Source of the DNA: an uncultured Collinsella sp.
GTDB taxonomy: Bacteria; Actinomycetota; Coriobacteriia; Coriobacteriales; Coriobacteriaceae
DNA length: 7,307 bases
Direction of reading: 5' to 3'
NCBI GenBank assembly: GCA_902496845.1
Contig: CABVCJ010000085.1
Span: 1 to 7,307 of the forward strand
In this document: positions 1 through 4,723 of the stretch, one piece after another
Numbering within the stretch: the first letter of the stretch is position 1
Layout of the letters: every line of letters starts with the position of its first letter
Position numbers and translations under genes: made by a program
The notes under the pieces: model-generated
The model's database searches: none
What the model was told of the DNA's origin: nothing
The model's input: the letters and a program-made list of their open reading frames with translations, nothing else

Positions 1-84
1 GCCTTTCAATCGTCGGGCATGGCCAGAAGGCCTATGCCCTCCTCTTTCAAGGCACATTGCTCGCTTAGGGGCGTTTTCGCTGAC
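1..84 (+). repeat. Partial copy of a structured dispersed repeat (copy 1)
   Basis: Bases 1-64 align with 3107-3171: I count 56 identities in 65 columns, with 8 substitutions and one gap. The copy contains a hairpin GGGCAT-GGCC (15-24), loop AGAA (25-28), GGCC (29-32), a bulged T33 and ATGCCC (34-39), enclosed by GCCTT (1-5) pairing with AAGGC (49-53). It continues with TTGC-T-CGC (57-64), the 3' half of a lower stem whose 5' half would lie left of the window. Bases 65-73 then diverge from copy 2, but the tail TTTCGCTGAC resembles TTTCGTTGAC at 3188-3197. GGGGCG followed by TTTT (70-77) could act as a terminator if the missing 5' arm pairs with it. Strand is arbitrary, because inverted repeats fold on both strands. 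No gene is visible in 1-127. Confidence 0.8.
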
Positions 85-127
85 TTGTGCTCAACCTGCG
101 GCGCCATTTTGTTTGGAGTGAGGGGTC

Positions 128-886
128 CTATGACAGTTCGTCGGCTATTTGGTGCTCGTAGAAGGCTTCGATTACGGCGTTAAAGTCGCGGGCGAAGTCT
201 TCCATGGTTCCGCGCCAGGTGGCTCGGCTGGGCTTGCCCTGGCTCACAAAGGCGGTTTGGATGCCGCAGGCAGGGCTGGGGAAGTCGCGTTTGGGATCGT
301 TGCCCACCATAAGGACCTCGTGCGGCTCGAGCCCCATCACCTGAAGCTGCTCTAGATAGTAGGTGGCATCAGGCTTGCAGCGGGTGGCGTTTCCCATGTG
401 CGTGACGAGCTCAAAGGGAGCGTCGGCCAGGTCGCCCCAACCCATGCGGCACTCGATGGCCCCCTGGGGAAAGCTGGGGTTGGTAAAGAGCGCGCAACGC
501 AGCCCTGCGTCCTGTACGGCCTGGAGCGCGGCGTGTGCGCCCGGCATGGCGTGGGCGTTAATGATATCGTCGTTCTTGTACGGAAGAACTTCGCGCTCGT
601 AGTAGGTAAACGCCTCGTAGATGAGTGGGTCCGAGAGGCAGATACCGCATCGGCGCTCGACCTCGGTGCGGTAAAACTCAAAATTGGTGCGATTGTCCGT
701 GCCGCTGCGGCGATTGGCGTTGAGGTCGACCAGGATGGTGCCGAGGCGTGCCATCGTGCCACCGCGACTGCGGCGCCCGATATCCGCGAGCATCGATGAG
801 ACATCCTTAAAATAGCGAAGGATGAACGCGTTGAGGTTGATGCTAAGAAGCGTCTCGTCCATATCGAAAACGACTGCTTTGAGCAC
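128..886 (-). CDS. HAD-superfamily hydrolase
   Basis: This 252-residue protein is a cytosolic phosphatase-type hydrolase of the HAD superfamily, which uses an aspartyl-phosphate intermediate. Motif I is DMDET (nucleophile D8, acid/base D10, T12), motif II is FTN (T135), motif III is the lysine in CKPD (K171) and motif IV is GNDPKRD (D197 and D201). The helical insert between motifs I and II, about residues 15-115, is the cap domain. The GTG start at 886 is chosen because AAAGGTG (892-898) lies 5 nt upstream and motif I must sit at the N-terminus. All catalytic positions are intact. The substrate is not evident; phosphoglycolate-like or nucleotide phosphatases share this pattern. It is divergent from rpsA, and no clear T-tailed terminator follows it on the minus strand. 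Confidence 0.9.
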   Translation of the reverse strand: MLKAVVFDMDETLLSINLNAFILRYFKDVSSMLADIGRRSRGGTMARLGTILVDLNANRRSGTDNRTNFEFYRTEVERRCGICLSDPLIYEAFTYYEREVLPYKNDDIINAHAMPGAHAALQAVQDAGLRCALFTNPSFPQGAIECRMGWGDLADAPFELVTHMGNATRCKPDATYYLEQLQVMGLEPHEVLMVGNDPKRDFPSPACGIQTAFVSQGKPSRATWRGTMEDFARDFNAVIEAFYEHQIADELS

Positions 887-975
887 GCGGGCACCTTTCT
901 CGTAAATTTAATCTAGAGACGTTAACTCCGGATACTTTACCCTAAAGCCAAATGCCTGGCTGGTTATCGTCAAGT

Positions 976-1017
976 TGTGGAGACATGTGTTCATAAGATT
1001 ACGAAAAAGTCTCCACA
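976..1017. repeat. 9-bp perfect inverted repeat in the HAD/rpsA intergenic region
   Basis: TGTGGAGAC (976-984) and GTCTCCACA (1009-1017) are exact reverse complements separated by 24 nt. The right arm ends 24 nt before the -35 box of the predicted rpsA promoter. There is no T-run directly after either arm, so it does not look like an intrinsic terminator. It may be an operator shared by the two divergent genes, or a hairpin in the HAD leader. Its function is unknown. Confidence 0.6.
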
Positions 1018-1041
1018 CGAGTAAAAAATCGCAGTTCACGC

Positions 1042-1070
1042 TTGAAATCGAACTCATTTCCCCGTAATCT
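1042..1070 (+). promoter_or_regulatory. Predicted sigma-70-type promoter of rpsA
   Basis: TTGAAA (1042-1047) and TAATCT (1065-1070) are separated by exactly 17 bp, a close match to the housekeeping consensus. Transcription would begin near 1077 and give a leader of about 125 nt before the TTG start of rpsA. This is the best promoter match in the 887-1201 gap. Confidence 0.6.
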
Positions 1071-1173
1071 ATACGAACGTGATTGCATAAGCGTCACATT
1101 AGTATCTGTCGGCTCCCGAGTGTTCCTAAACGTTGTGTGCTTGTCGCACCCTTCTGTAGGTCCTAGCAATCGG

Positions 1174-1197
1174 GGCCCCGTAGTTCGAAAGGGGTCC
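1174..1197 (+). promoter_or_regulatory. Shine-Dalgarno site of rpsA in a possible occluding hairpin
   Basis: The ribosome-binding sequence AAAGGGG (1188-1194) lies 7 nt before the TTG at 1202 and decides that start. GGCCCC (1174-1179) can pair with GGGGTCC (1191-1197) using one bulged U (1195), with an 11-nt loop, which would bury the GGGG core. The pairing is visible in the sequence. Translational control by it is inference, although S1 is known to autoregulate its own mRNA in E. coli through a different structure. Confidence 0.5.
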
Positions 1198-1201
1198 ACC
1201 T

Positions 1202-2368
1202 TTGAGTGAGATTCAGAACTCGTCCATTTTCTCTCTTGACGATGTCAATGAGGAGGAGATGAACAACCTCATCGACGGTACGATTACCGACTTTGATGAG
1301 GGCGATCTCGTTAACGGCACTGTCGTTAAGATCGAGCATGACGAGGTGCTCGTTGACATCGGATTCAAGTCCGAGGGCGTTATCCCGGTCCGCGAGCTGT
1401 CCATCCGCAAGGACGCTAACCCTGCAGACATCGTTGCACTCGGTGATCCCATCGAGGCTCTGGTTCTCCAGAAGGAGGACAAGGACGGTCGTCTGGTCCT
1501 GTCCAAGAAGCGTGCCGAGTACGAGCGTGCTTGGAACCGCATCGAGGAGAAGTTCAACTCCGGCGAGAACGTCGAGGGCGAGGTTATCGAGGTTGTCAAG
1601 GGCGGCCTGATCCTCGACATCGGCCTGCGTGGCTTCCTGCCTGCTTCCCTCGTCGACCTCCGTCGTGTCAAGGACCTCACCTCCTACATGGGCACCCGCA
1701 TCGAGGCCCGCGTCATCGAGATGGACCGCAACCGCAACAACGTCGTCCTCTCCCGTCGCGTCGTGCTCGAGGAGTCCCGTAAGGCCGAGCGCTCCGAGAT
1801 CCTGTCCAAGCTCAAGTCTGGCATGCGTCTCCAGGGCACCGTTTCCTCCATCGTCGACTTCGGCGCCTTCGTCGACCTCGGCGGTATCGACGGCCTCATC
1901 CACATCTCCGAGCTCTCCTGGAACCACGTCAACCATCCTTCCGAGGTTGTCAAGGTCGGCCAGGAGGTCGAGGTCGAGGTTCTCGACGTCGATCTCAACC
2001 GCGAGCGCATCTCCCTGGGTCTCAAACAGACCACCGAGGATCCGTGGCGCGCACTGGTCAAGAAGTACCCCGTCGGCGCTATCGTCGAGGGCACTGTGAC
2101 CAAGCTTGTCCCGTTCGGCGCTTTCGTCGACCTGGGCGAGGGCATCGAGGGCTTGGTCCACATCTCCGAGATGGCCAACAAGCACGTCGATCAGCCTTCT
2201 CAGGTCACCCATGTGGGCGACAAGGTTCAGGTCAAGGTCATGGAGATCGACCTCGACCGTCGTCGTATCTCCCTGTCCATGAAGTCCGCTGCTGAGACTC
2301 TGGGCGTTGAGATCGAGGTTACCCCGCTGCCTTCCGAGAAGAAGGACGAGGAGACCGACGCCGAGTAA
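1202..2368 (+). CDS. rpsA: 30S ribosomal protein S1 (four S1 domains)
   Basis: This 388-residue protein contains four tandem S1 RNA-binding OB-fold repeats at about residues 34-104, 121-187, 207-276 and 292-361. Repeats three and four carry the classic FGAFVDLG and GL(I/V)HISE signatures. Repeat one has the S1-protein-specific DIGFKSEGVIP and repeat two DIGLRGFLPASLVD, the pair typical of true S1 rather than other S1-domain proteins. S1 binds mRNA on the small ribosomal subunit and helps translation initiation. The four-domain form, shorter than the six-domain proteobacterial one, fits Gram-positive and actinobacterial homologues. An acidic tail (KKDEETDAE) ends it. The TTG start follows AAAGGGG at 7 nt spacing. 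Codons are strongly biased to C-ending and preferred forms, as expected of a highly expressed gene. It appears monocistronic, with its own promoter and terminator. Confidence 0.96.
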   Translation: MSEIQNSSIFSLDDVNEEEMNNLIDGTITDFDEGDLVNGTVVKIEHDEVLVDIGFKSEGVIPVRELSIRKDANPADIVALGDPIEALVLQKEDKDGRLVLSKKRAEYERAWNRIEEKFNSGENVEGEVIEVVKGGLILDIGLRGFLPASLVDLRRVKDLTSYMGTRIEARVIEMDRNRNNVVLSRRVVLEESRKAERSEILSKLKSGMRLQGTVSSIVDFGAFVDLGGIDGLIHISELSWNHVNHPSEVVKVGQEVEVEVLDVDLNRERISLGLKQTTEDPWRALVKKYPVGAIVEGTVTKLVPFGAFVDLGEGIEGLVHISEMANKHVDQPSQVTHVGDKVQVKVMEIDLDRRRISLSMKSAAETLGVEIEVTPLPSEKKDEETDAE

Positions 2369-2392
2369 ATCGGTTTGACGATCACTTGTTTT

Positions 2393-2426
2393 AAGGGATC
2401 CGTCCGCAATGGACGGGTCCCTTTTT
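2393..2426 (+). terminator. Intrinsic terminator of rpsA
   Basis: GGGATCCGTCC (2395-2405) pairs with GGACGGGTCCC (2411-2421) through one T.G wobble, around a 5-nt loop. TTTTT (2422-2426) follows directly, and AA (2393-2394) can extend the stem into the T-run. It lies 24 nt after the rpsA stop codon. Confidence 0.93.
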
Positions 2427-2448
2427 GTATTTGCTGCCGAGGTGCGCG

Positions 2449-2474
2449 ATGCTACCCGTGCACAATGCTACCCG
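2449..2474. repeat. Tandem direct repeat ATGCTACCCG x2
   Basis: The 10-mer ATGCTACCCG occurs at 2449-2458 and 2465-2474, one and a half helical turns apart. The second copy merges into the palindrome ACCCGGGT (2470-2477). It could be a paired protein-binding site, or chance in a GC-rich intergenic region. Confidence 0.45.
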
Positions 2475-2496
2475 GGTTGTCTGTTTGCTATTGGGT

Positions 2497-2598
2497 TGTC
2501 GGTGCATGAAAAATGCCGACATCCCGCCTCGGGGAGGAGGCGGGAACGCACCGAGTAGACGGAGGGGTGCGGAGCGCGGTCGCGTCTCGACTAGCGAC
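2497..2598 (+). other. Cluster of four adjacent hairpins, possible structured RNA
   Basis: Four stem-loops sit almost end to end. TGTCGG/CCGACA (2497-2502 with 2516-2521) has an inner CAT/ATG extension. TCCCGCCTC/GAGGCGGGA (2522-2530 with 2537-2545) is a perfect 9-bp stem with a 6-nt loop. CGCACC/GGTGCG pairs 2547-2552 with 2566-2571. GTCGC/GCGAC pairs 2579-2583 with 2594-2598. None is followed by a T-run on the plus strand. On the minus strand the 9-bp stem is followed 8 nt later by TTTTT, which lies inside the first hairpin's loop. Strand and function are unknown. The density of stems suggests a structured transcript or processed leader upstream of rnpB. Confidence 0.35.
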
Positions 2599-2618
2599 GT
2601 TGCCCATCGACAAGATCA

Positions 2619-2647
2619 TTGTAGCGCATGGCGGTTCTTGGTATATC
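2619..2647 (+). promoter_or_regulatory. Candidate distal promoter for rnpB
   Basis: TTGTAG (2619-2624) and TATATC (2642-2647) are separated by 17 bp. Transcription would start near 2654, about 50 nt before the RNase P RNA P1 helix, so this promoter would require 5' processing. It is a reasonable consensus match without other support. Confidence 0.35.
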
Positions 2648-2671
2648 GTGTCGAGCGTTTGCGTTGTGCCA

Positions 2672-2698
2672 TTGCCTGCGGCAACGGTGTGTTACACT
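2672..2698 (+). promoter_or_regulatory. Candidate proximal promoter for rnpB
   Basis: TACACT (2693-2698) is placed so that transcription would begin at about 2705, the first base before the P1 helix, as expected for direct initiation at the mature 5' end. The upstream element TTGCCT (2672-2677) is 15 bp away, shorter than ideal. It forms part of a small inverted repeat TTGCC-TGC-GGCAA (2672-2684). Confidence 0.4.
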
Positions 2699-2705
2699 CT
2701 TGCAC

Positions 2706-3069
2706 TGCTGAGTGGGCCAGACGGTCGCGCGATGTGCTGCTTGCAGCACGCGTGAGGAAAGTCCGGGCTCCAGAGGGCGGGATGCCGGCTAACGGCCGGG
2801 CGGAGTGATCCGACGGAAAGCGCCGCAGAAAAGAAGACTCCCACCTGCGCCGCAAGGCGTAAAGGGAAAAGCTGAAACGGTGGTGTAAGAGACCACCAGC
2901 GTCGTGGTAACACGGCGGCTTGGCAAGCCCCATCCGGAGCAAGCGCGAATAGGAACGCTATGGGCCGGCCCGGTCCGCGTTCGGGTAGCGTGCGTGGAGC
3001 TGCACGGTAACGTGCAGACAAGATAAATGACCGTTCACGACAGAACCCGGCTTATCGGCCCACTCAGCA
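2706..3069 (+). ncRNA. rnpB: RNase P RNA (catalytic RNA of ribonuclease P)
   Basis: This is the catalytic RNA that removes 5' leaders from pre-tRNAs together with the small RnpA protein. The ends are defined by the P1 helix: TGCTGAGTGGGCC (2706-2718) pairs perfectly over 13 bp with GGCCCACTCAGCA (3057-3069). P3 is the hairpin around GTGCTGC/GCAGCAC (2735-2750). The universally conserved blocks are present: GAGGAAAGTCCGGGCTCC (2754-2771), CCCCATCCGGAGCAAG (2928-2943) followed by the GAATAGG segment, and ACAGAACCCGGCTTAT (3040-3055), whose CCGG core forms P4 with the first block. The length of about 364 nt is usual for a bacterial type A RNA. No classical T-tailed terminator follows directly; the structured repeat at 3085-3183 begins 15 nt after P1. 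Confidence 0.97.
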
Positions 3070-3084
3070 CTTTGTTGACGCTGC

Positions 3085-3183
3085 GAACCCGTCAGCGCGG
3101 CAATCTGCCTTTCAAGCCTTCGGGCATGACCATAAGGTCAATGCCCTCGTCTTTCAAGGCACCTTGCTCGCACTGACGGGTTC
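3085..3183 (+). repeat. Complete copy of the structured dispersed repeat (copy 2), candidate small RNA
   Basis: A 99-nt segment folds on paper into one rod. GAACCCGTCAG (3085-3095) pairs with CTGACGGGTTC (3173-3183) over 11 bp. After a C.A mismatch, GCGGCAA (3097-3103) pairs with TTGC-T-CGC (3164-3171) with one bulged U. After a 3/3 internal loop, GCCTT (3107-3111) pairs with AAGGC (3156-3160). After a larger internal loop, GGGCATGACC (3122-3131) pairs with GGTC-A-ATGCCC (3136-3146) around the loop ATAA. The part from 3107 to 3171 is about 86% identical to bases 1-64. The G-C pair at 22/31 of copy 1 is replaced by an A-T pair at 3129/3138, which preserves the stem. It could be a small RNA, a transcription stop for rnpB or a short mobile repeat. 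I cannot assign it to a named family. Confidence 0.8.
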
Positions 3184-3343
3184 TCGCTTTCGTTGACGGA
3201 ATCATCGGCGTCACCATTCTTGGTGTCTCGCTGTTTTTGCCTGGTCATTGGCGTTGCCGTTCTATTTACTGGGGTTATCGGTACGGTCTTTGCGTATTAT
3301 TGTGGCTGTTTGTTGCCGCGCTTTATTTTGTTGAGGGGCTTTG

Positions 3344-3979
3344 TTGGACAGCTATTTTACTCTGCAATCGAATATTGAGGTTTCGGGCGAGTTTGTGGAC
3401 CGCAAGAGCCGGTTTATTGCCCAGCTGGTCCATATTGAGTCCGAGAATGAGGCGAATGCCTTTATCGAGATAGTTCGCAAGCGTCATTACGATGCTCGAC
3501 ACAATGTTCCCGCGTGGATTTTGGTCGATGGACGTGAGCGTCAGAGCGATGACGGCGAGCCGAGCCGCACGAGCGGGATGCCGACGCTCGAGGTGCTGCG
3601 CGGTGCGGGGCTCAAGAATGTTTGCTGCGTGGTGACGCGCTATTTTGGCGGCACCTTGTTGGGGCCTGGTGGCTTGGTACGCGCCTATACCGCGGCGACG
3701 CAGGCGGCGGTGGCCGCGGCTCAGGAGGCCGGGCAGATCGTCGAGATGACGAGTGTCGTGCCGGTCGACGTGCATGTGGCCTATCCGCAGTATGAGCAGG
3801 TGCTTCGTTTGGCGCAGGATTCGGGTGCCAAGGTTTCGGATACCGATTACGCGGATGCCGTGACGCTTCATTTGGTGTTTAAGTCGGGGGAGCAGGAGCC
3901 GTTTTGCGCTAAGATGCGCGAGCTTATGGCGGGGCGCGAGGAGATTGAGGTTGGTGCTCCCGAATTTGCCGAGTTCTAA
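3344..3979 (+). CDS. yigZ: YigZ/IMPACT (UPF0029) family protein
   Basis: This 211-residue protein has two parts. The N-terminal UPF0029/IMPACT domain, about residues 18-125, carries DRKSRFIA (19-26), ARHNVPA, the signature SDDGEPSRTSGMP (68-80) and the glycine-rich VTRYFGGTLLGPGG (97-110). A DUF1949-type ferredoxin-like domain follows, about residues 141-196. Length and order match bacterial YigZ/YvyE proteins. Their biochemical role is not settled; eukaryotic IMPACT regulates the eIF2 kinase GCN2, and YigZ has been linked to translation or proline dipeptide handling. The TTG at 3344 is preferred because GAGGGG (3333-3338) lies 5 nt before it. The in-frame TTG at 3341 would add one residue at a spacing of only 2 nt. 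It stands alone after rnpB and the repeat. A possible -10 box TATTAT lies at 3295-3300, but without a good -35. Confidence 0.92.
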   Translation: MDSYFTLQSNIEVSGEFVDRKSRFIAQLVHIESENEANAFIEIVRKRHYDARHNVPAWILVDGRERQSDDGEPSRTSGMPTLEVLRGAGLKNVCCVVTRYFGGTLLGPGGLVRAYTAATQAAVAAAQEAGQIVEMTSVVPVDVHVAYPQYEQVLRLAQDSGAKVSDTDYADAVTLHLVFKSGEQEPFCAKMRELMAGREEIEVGAPEFAEF

Positions 3980-3982
3980 CGG

Positions 3983-4033
3983 CGACGGCCGGCGTGCTTT
4001 TGGTTGAATCCCAAGCGCGCCGGCCGTCGTTTT
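3983..4033 (+). terminator. Terminator hairpin between convergent genes
   Basis: CGACGGCCGGCG (3983-3994) pairs perfectly with CGCCGGCCGTCG (4018-4029) over 12 bp, with inner GCTT/AAGC (3996-3999 and 4013-4016) extending the stem, and is followed by TTTT (4030-4033). It lies just after the yigZ stop. The T-run is on the plus side. On the minus strand the stem is not followed by a T-run, so termination of the convergent gene here would be weaker. Confidence 0.85.
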
Positions 4034-4046
4034 ATGTTGCTGTCGT

Positions 4047-4493
4047 TTACTCGGCGAGCTGCTTTAGCACATCGCAGGCGATCTCGATGGCATCGTCGAT
4101 GCAGCCGGGGCAGCTGCGGAGCGGACCCTTGTCCGATCCGATGCCCTTGAGCGTGCCACAGACGGTCGTCGTGTTCTTCTCGCCAAAACGCTTGGCGATT
4201 TCGCGCGACAGCTTGTAGGTCTGGCCCTTGGTCTTGGGGTTTTCCATGCCTTCGCTCATCACAAAGCCCATGATGGCCACGGCGCCCGAGATGGCGCCAC
4301 AGGTTTCGGTCATGCCGCCCATGCCGGCGCCAAAGCCTTCGGTGAGGGTGAAGGCGGTCTGGGGATCGAGCCCGACGGCGGGCGCGAGCGTGCAGGCGAC
4401 GGCCTGTGCGCAGTTAAAGCCACGGGCGTGGTATTCGGCAGCCTGAGCCTGACAGGCGGTGATGTCGAGCTGGGCCGTATCGATTTGCTTCAT
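4047..4493 (-). CDS. C_GCAxxG_C_C family cysteine-rich protein
   Basis: This 148-residue protein matches the small redox-type family named for its C-GCAxxG-C-C pattern. The GFNCAQAV block has C28, the glycine-rich GFGAGMGG block (53-60) leads to ETCGAISGAVAIMG with C65, and C112, C128, C131 and C140 follow towards the C-terminus. No signal peptide or membrane span is evident. Members are small proteins, often near redox or metal-related genes, with no established reaction; disulfide chemistry or metal binding is inferred from the cysteines. ATG at 4493 is chosen because AAGGAG (4500-4505) lies 6 nt upstream and family similarity begins soon after. In-frame starts at 4565 (weaker GAGG) and 4637 would add 24 or 48 residues with no family character. 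It is divergent from the sulfhydrylase gene and convergent with yigZ. Confidence 0.88.
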   Translation of the reverse strand: MKQIDTAQLDITACQAQAAEYHARGFNCAQAVACTLAPAVGLDPQTAFTLTEGFGAGMGGMTETCGAISGAVAIMGFVMSEGMENPKTKGQTYKLSREIAKRFGEKNTTTVCGTLKGIGSDKGPLRSCPGCIDDAIEIACDVLKQLAE

Positions 4494-4506
4494 CGTTGTC
4501 TCCTTG

Positions 4507-4538
4507 GTCACGGTGTACACGCCTATGGTACCCGTGAC
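4507..4538. promoter_or_regulatory. Imperfect dyad upstream of the cysteine-rich protein gene
   Basis: GTCACGGTGTAC (4507-4518) and GTACCCGTGAC (4528-4538) form an inverted repeat that is perfect except for one extra base in the left arm. It sits 1 nt upstream (on the minus strand) of the AAGGAG ribosome-binding site of the 4493 start. It could be an operator for a dimeric regulator, a promoter-overlapping site, or an mRNA hairpin next to the ribosome-binding site. No regulator gene is adjacent. Confidence 0.5.
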
Positions 4539-4637
4539 GGTGCATGTAATCATCGAGAGCTTCATGTATGCCTCATTTTTATCTATCGAGCAAATGCTTA
4601 AGGCTTGAGATAAATACCCCTGATCAATTAGTCCCAT

Positions 4638-4658
4638 AACCTATCTTGGTGATGGGTT
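4638..4658. repeat. Small inverted repeat overlapping the sulfhydrylase promoter
   Basis: AACCTATC (4638-4645) pairs with GATGGGTT (4651-4658) through one T.G wobble around TTGGT. The right arm overlaps the predicted -35 box at 4657-4662, so it is a plausible operator position. Nothing here resembles a SAM or other known sulfur-responsive riboswitch. Confidence 0.35.
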
Positions 4659-4685
4659 GAGAGGGGTGCGGGGTAGCGGTATCGT
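4657..4685 (+). promoter_or_regulatory. Predicted promoter of the sulfhydrylase gene
   Basis: TTGAGA (4657-4662) and TATCGT (4680-4685) are separated by 17 bp. Transcription would start near 4692 and give a leader of about 30 nt. The ribosome-binding site AAGGGAG (4711-4717) is 6 nt before the ATG at 4724. Confidence 0.5.
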
Positions 4686-4723
4686 GAACCGAATAAAACG
4701 TAACCCAGGCAAGGGAGCTAGAT

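Larger units (their letters stand above)
2427..2705. other. Non-coding intergenic stretch between rpsA and rnpB
   Basis: No credible gene is seen here on either strand. The reading frames present run into rnpB, lack ribosome-binding sites and show no family resemblance. The stretch holds a 10-bp direct repeat ATGCTACCCG (2449-2458 and 2465-2474, period 16), a cluster of four hairpins (2497-2598) and two candidate promoters for rnpB. The part from 2427 to 2448 shows nothing notable. Confidence 0.6.

Noticed and set aside
1163..2212. 349-codon minus-strand reading frame opposite rpsA
   Set aside because: Its Leu/Asp/Val-rich repeats simply reflect the reverse complement of the repeated S1 domains and biased codons.
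2425..2808. Plus-strand reading frames of 127 and 80 codons across the rpsA-rnpB gap
   Set aside because: They run into the RNase P RNA, have no ribosome-binding site and their composition is that of translated GC-rich spacer.
3193..3473. Two small hydrophobic reading frames between copy 2 of the repeat and yigZ (3193-3378 and 3237-3473)
   Set aside because: Both start at TTG without a ribosome-binding site and run far into yigZ in other frames. T-rich DNA produces hydrophobic residues by itself, and no family is recognisable.
4600..4723. Possible SAM-responsive riboswitch before the sulfhydrylase gene
   Set aside because: The predicted leader is only about 30 nt, and the conserved SAM-I core and stem order are not present.
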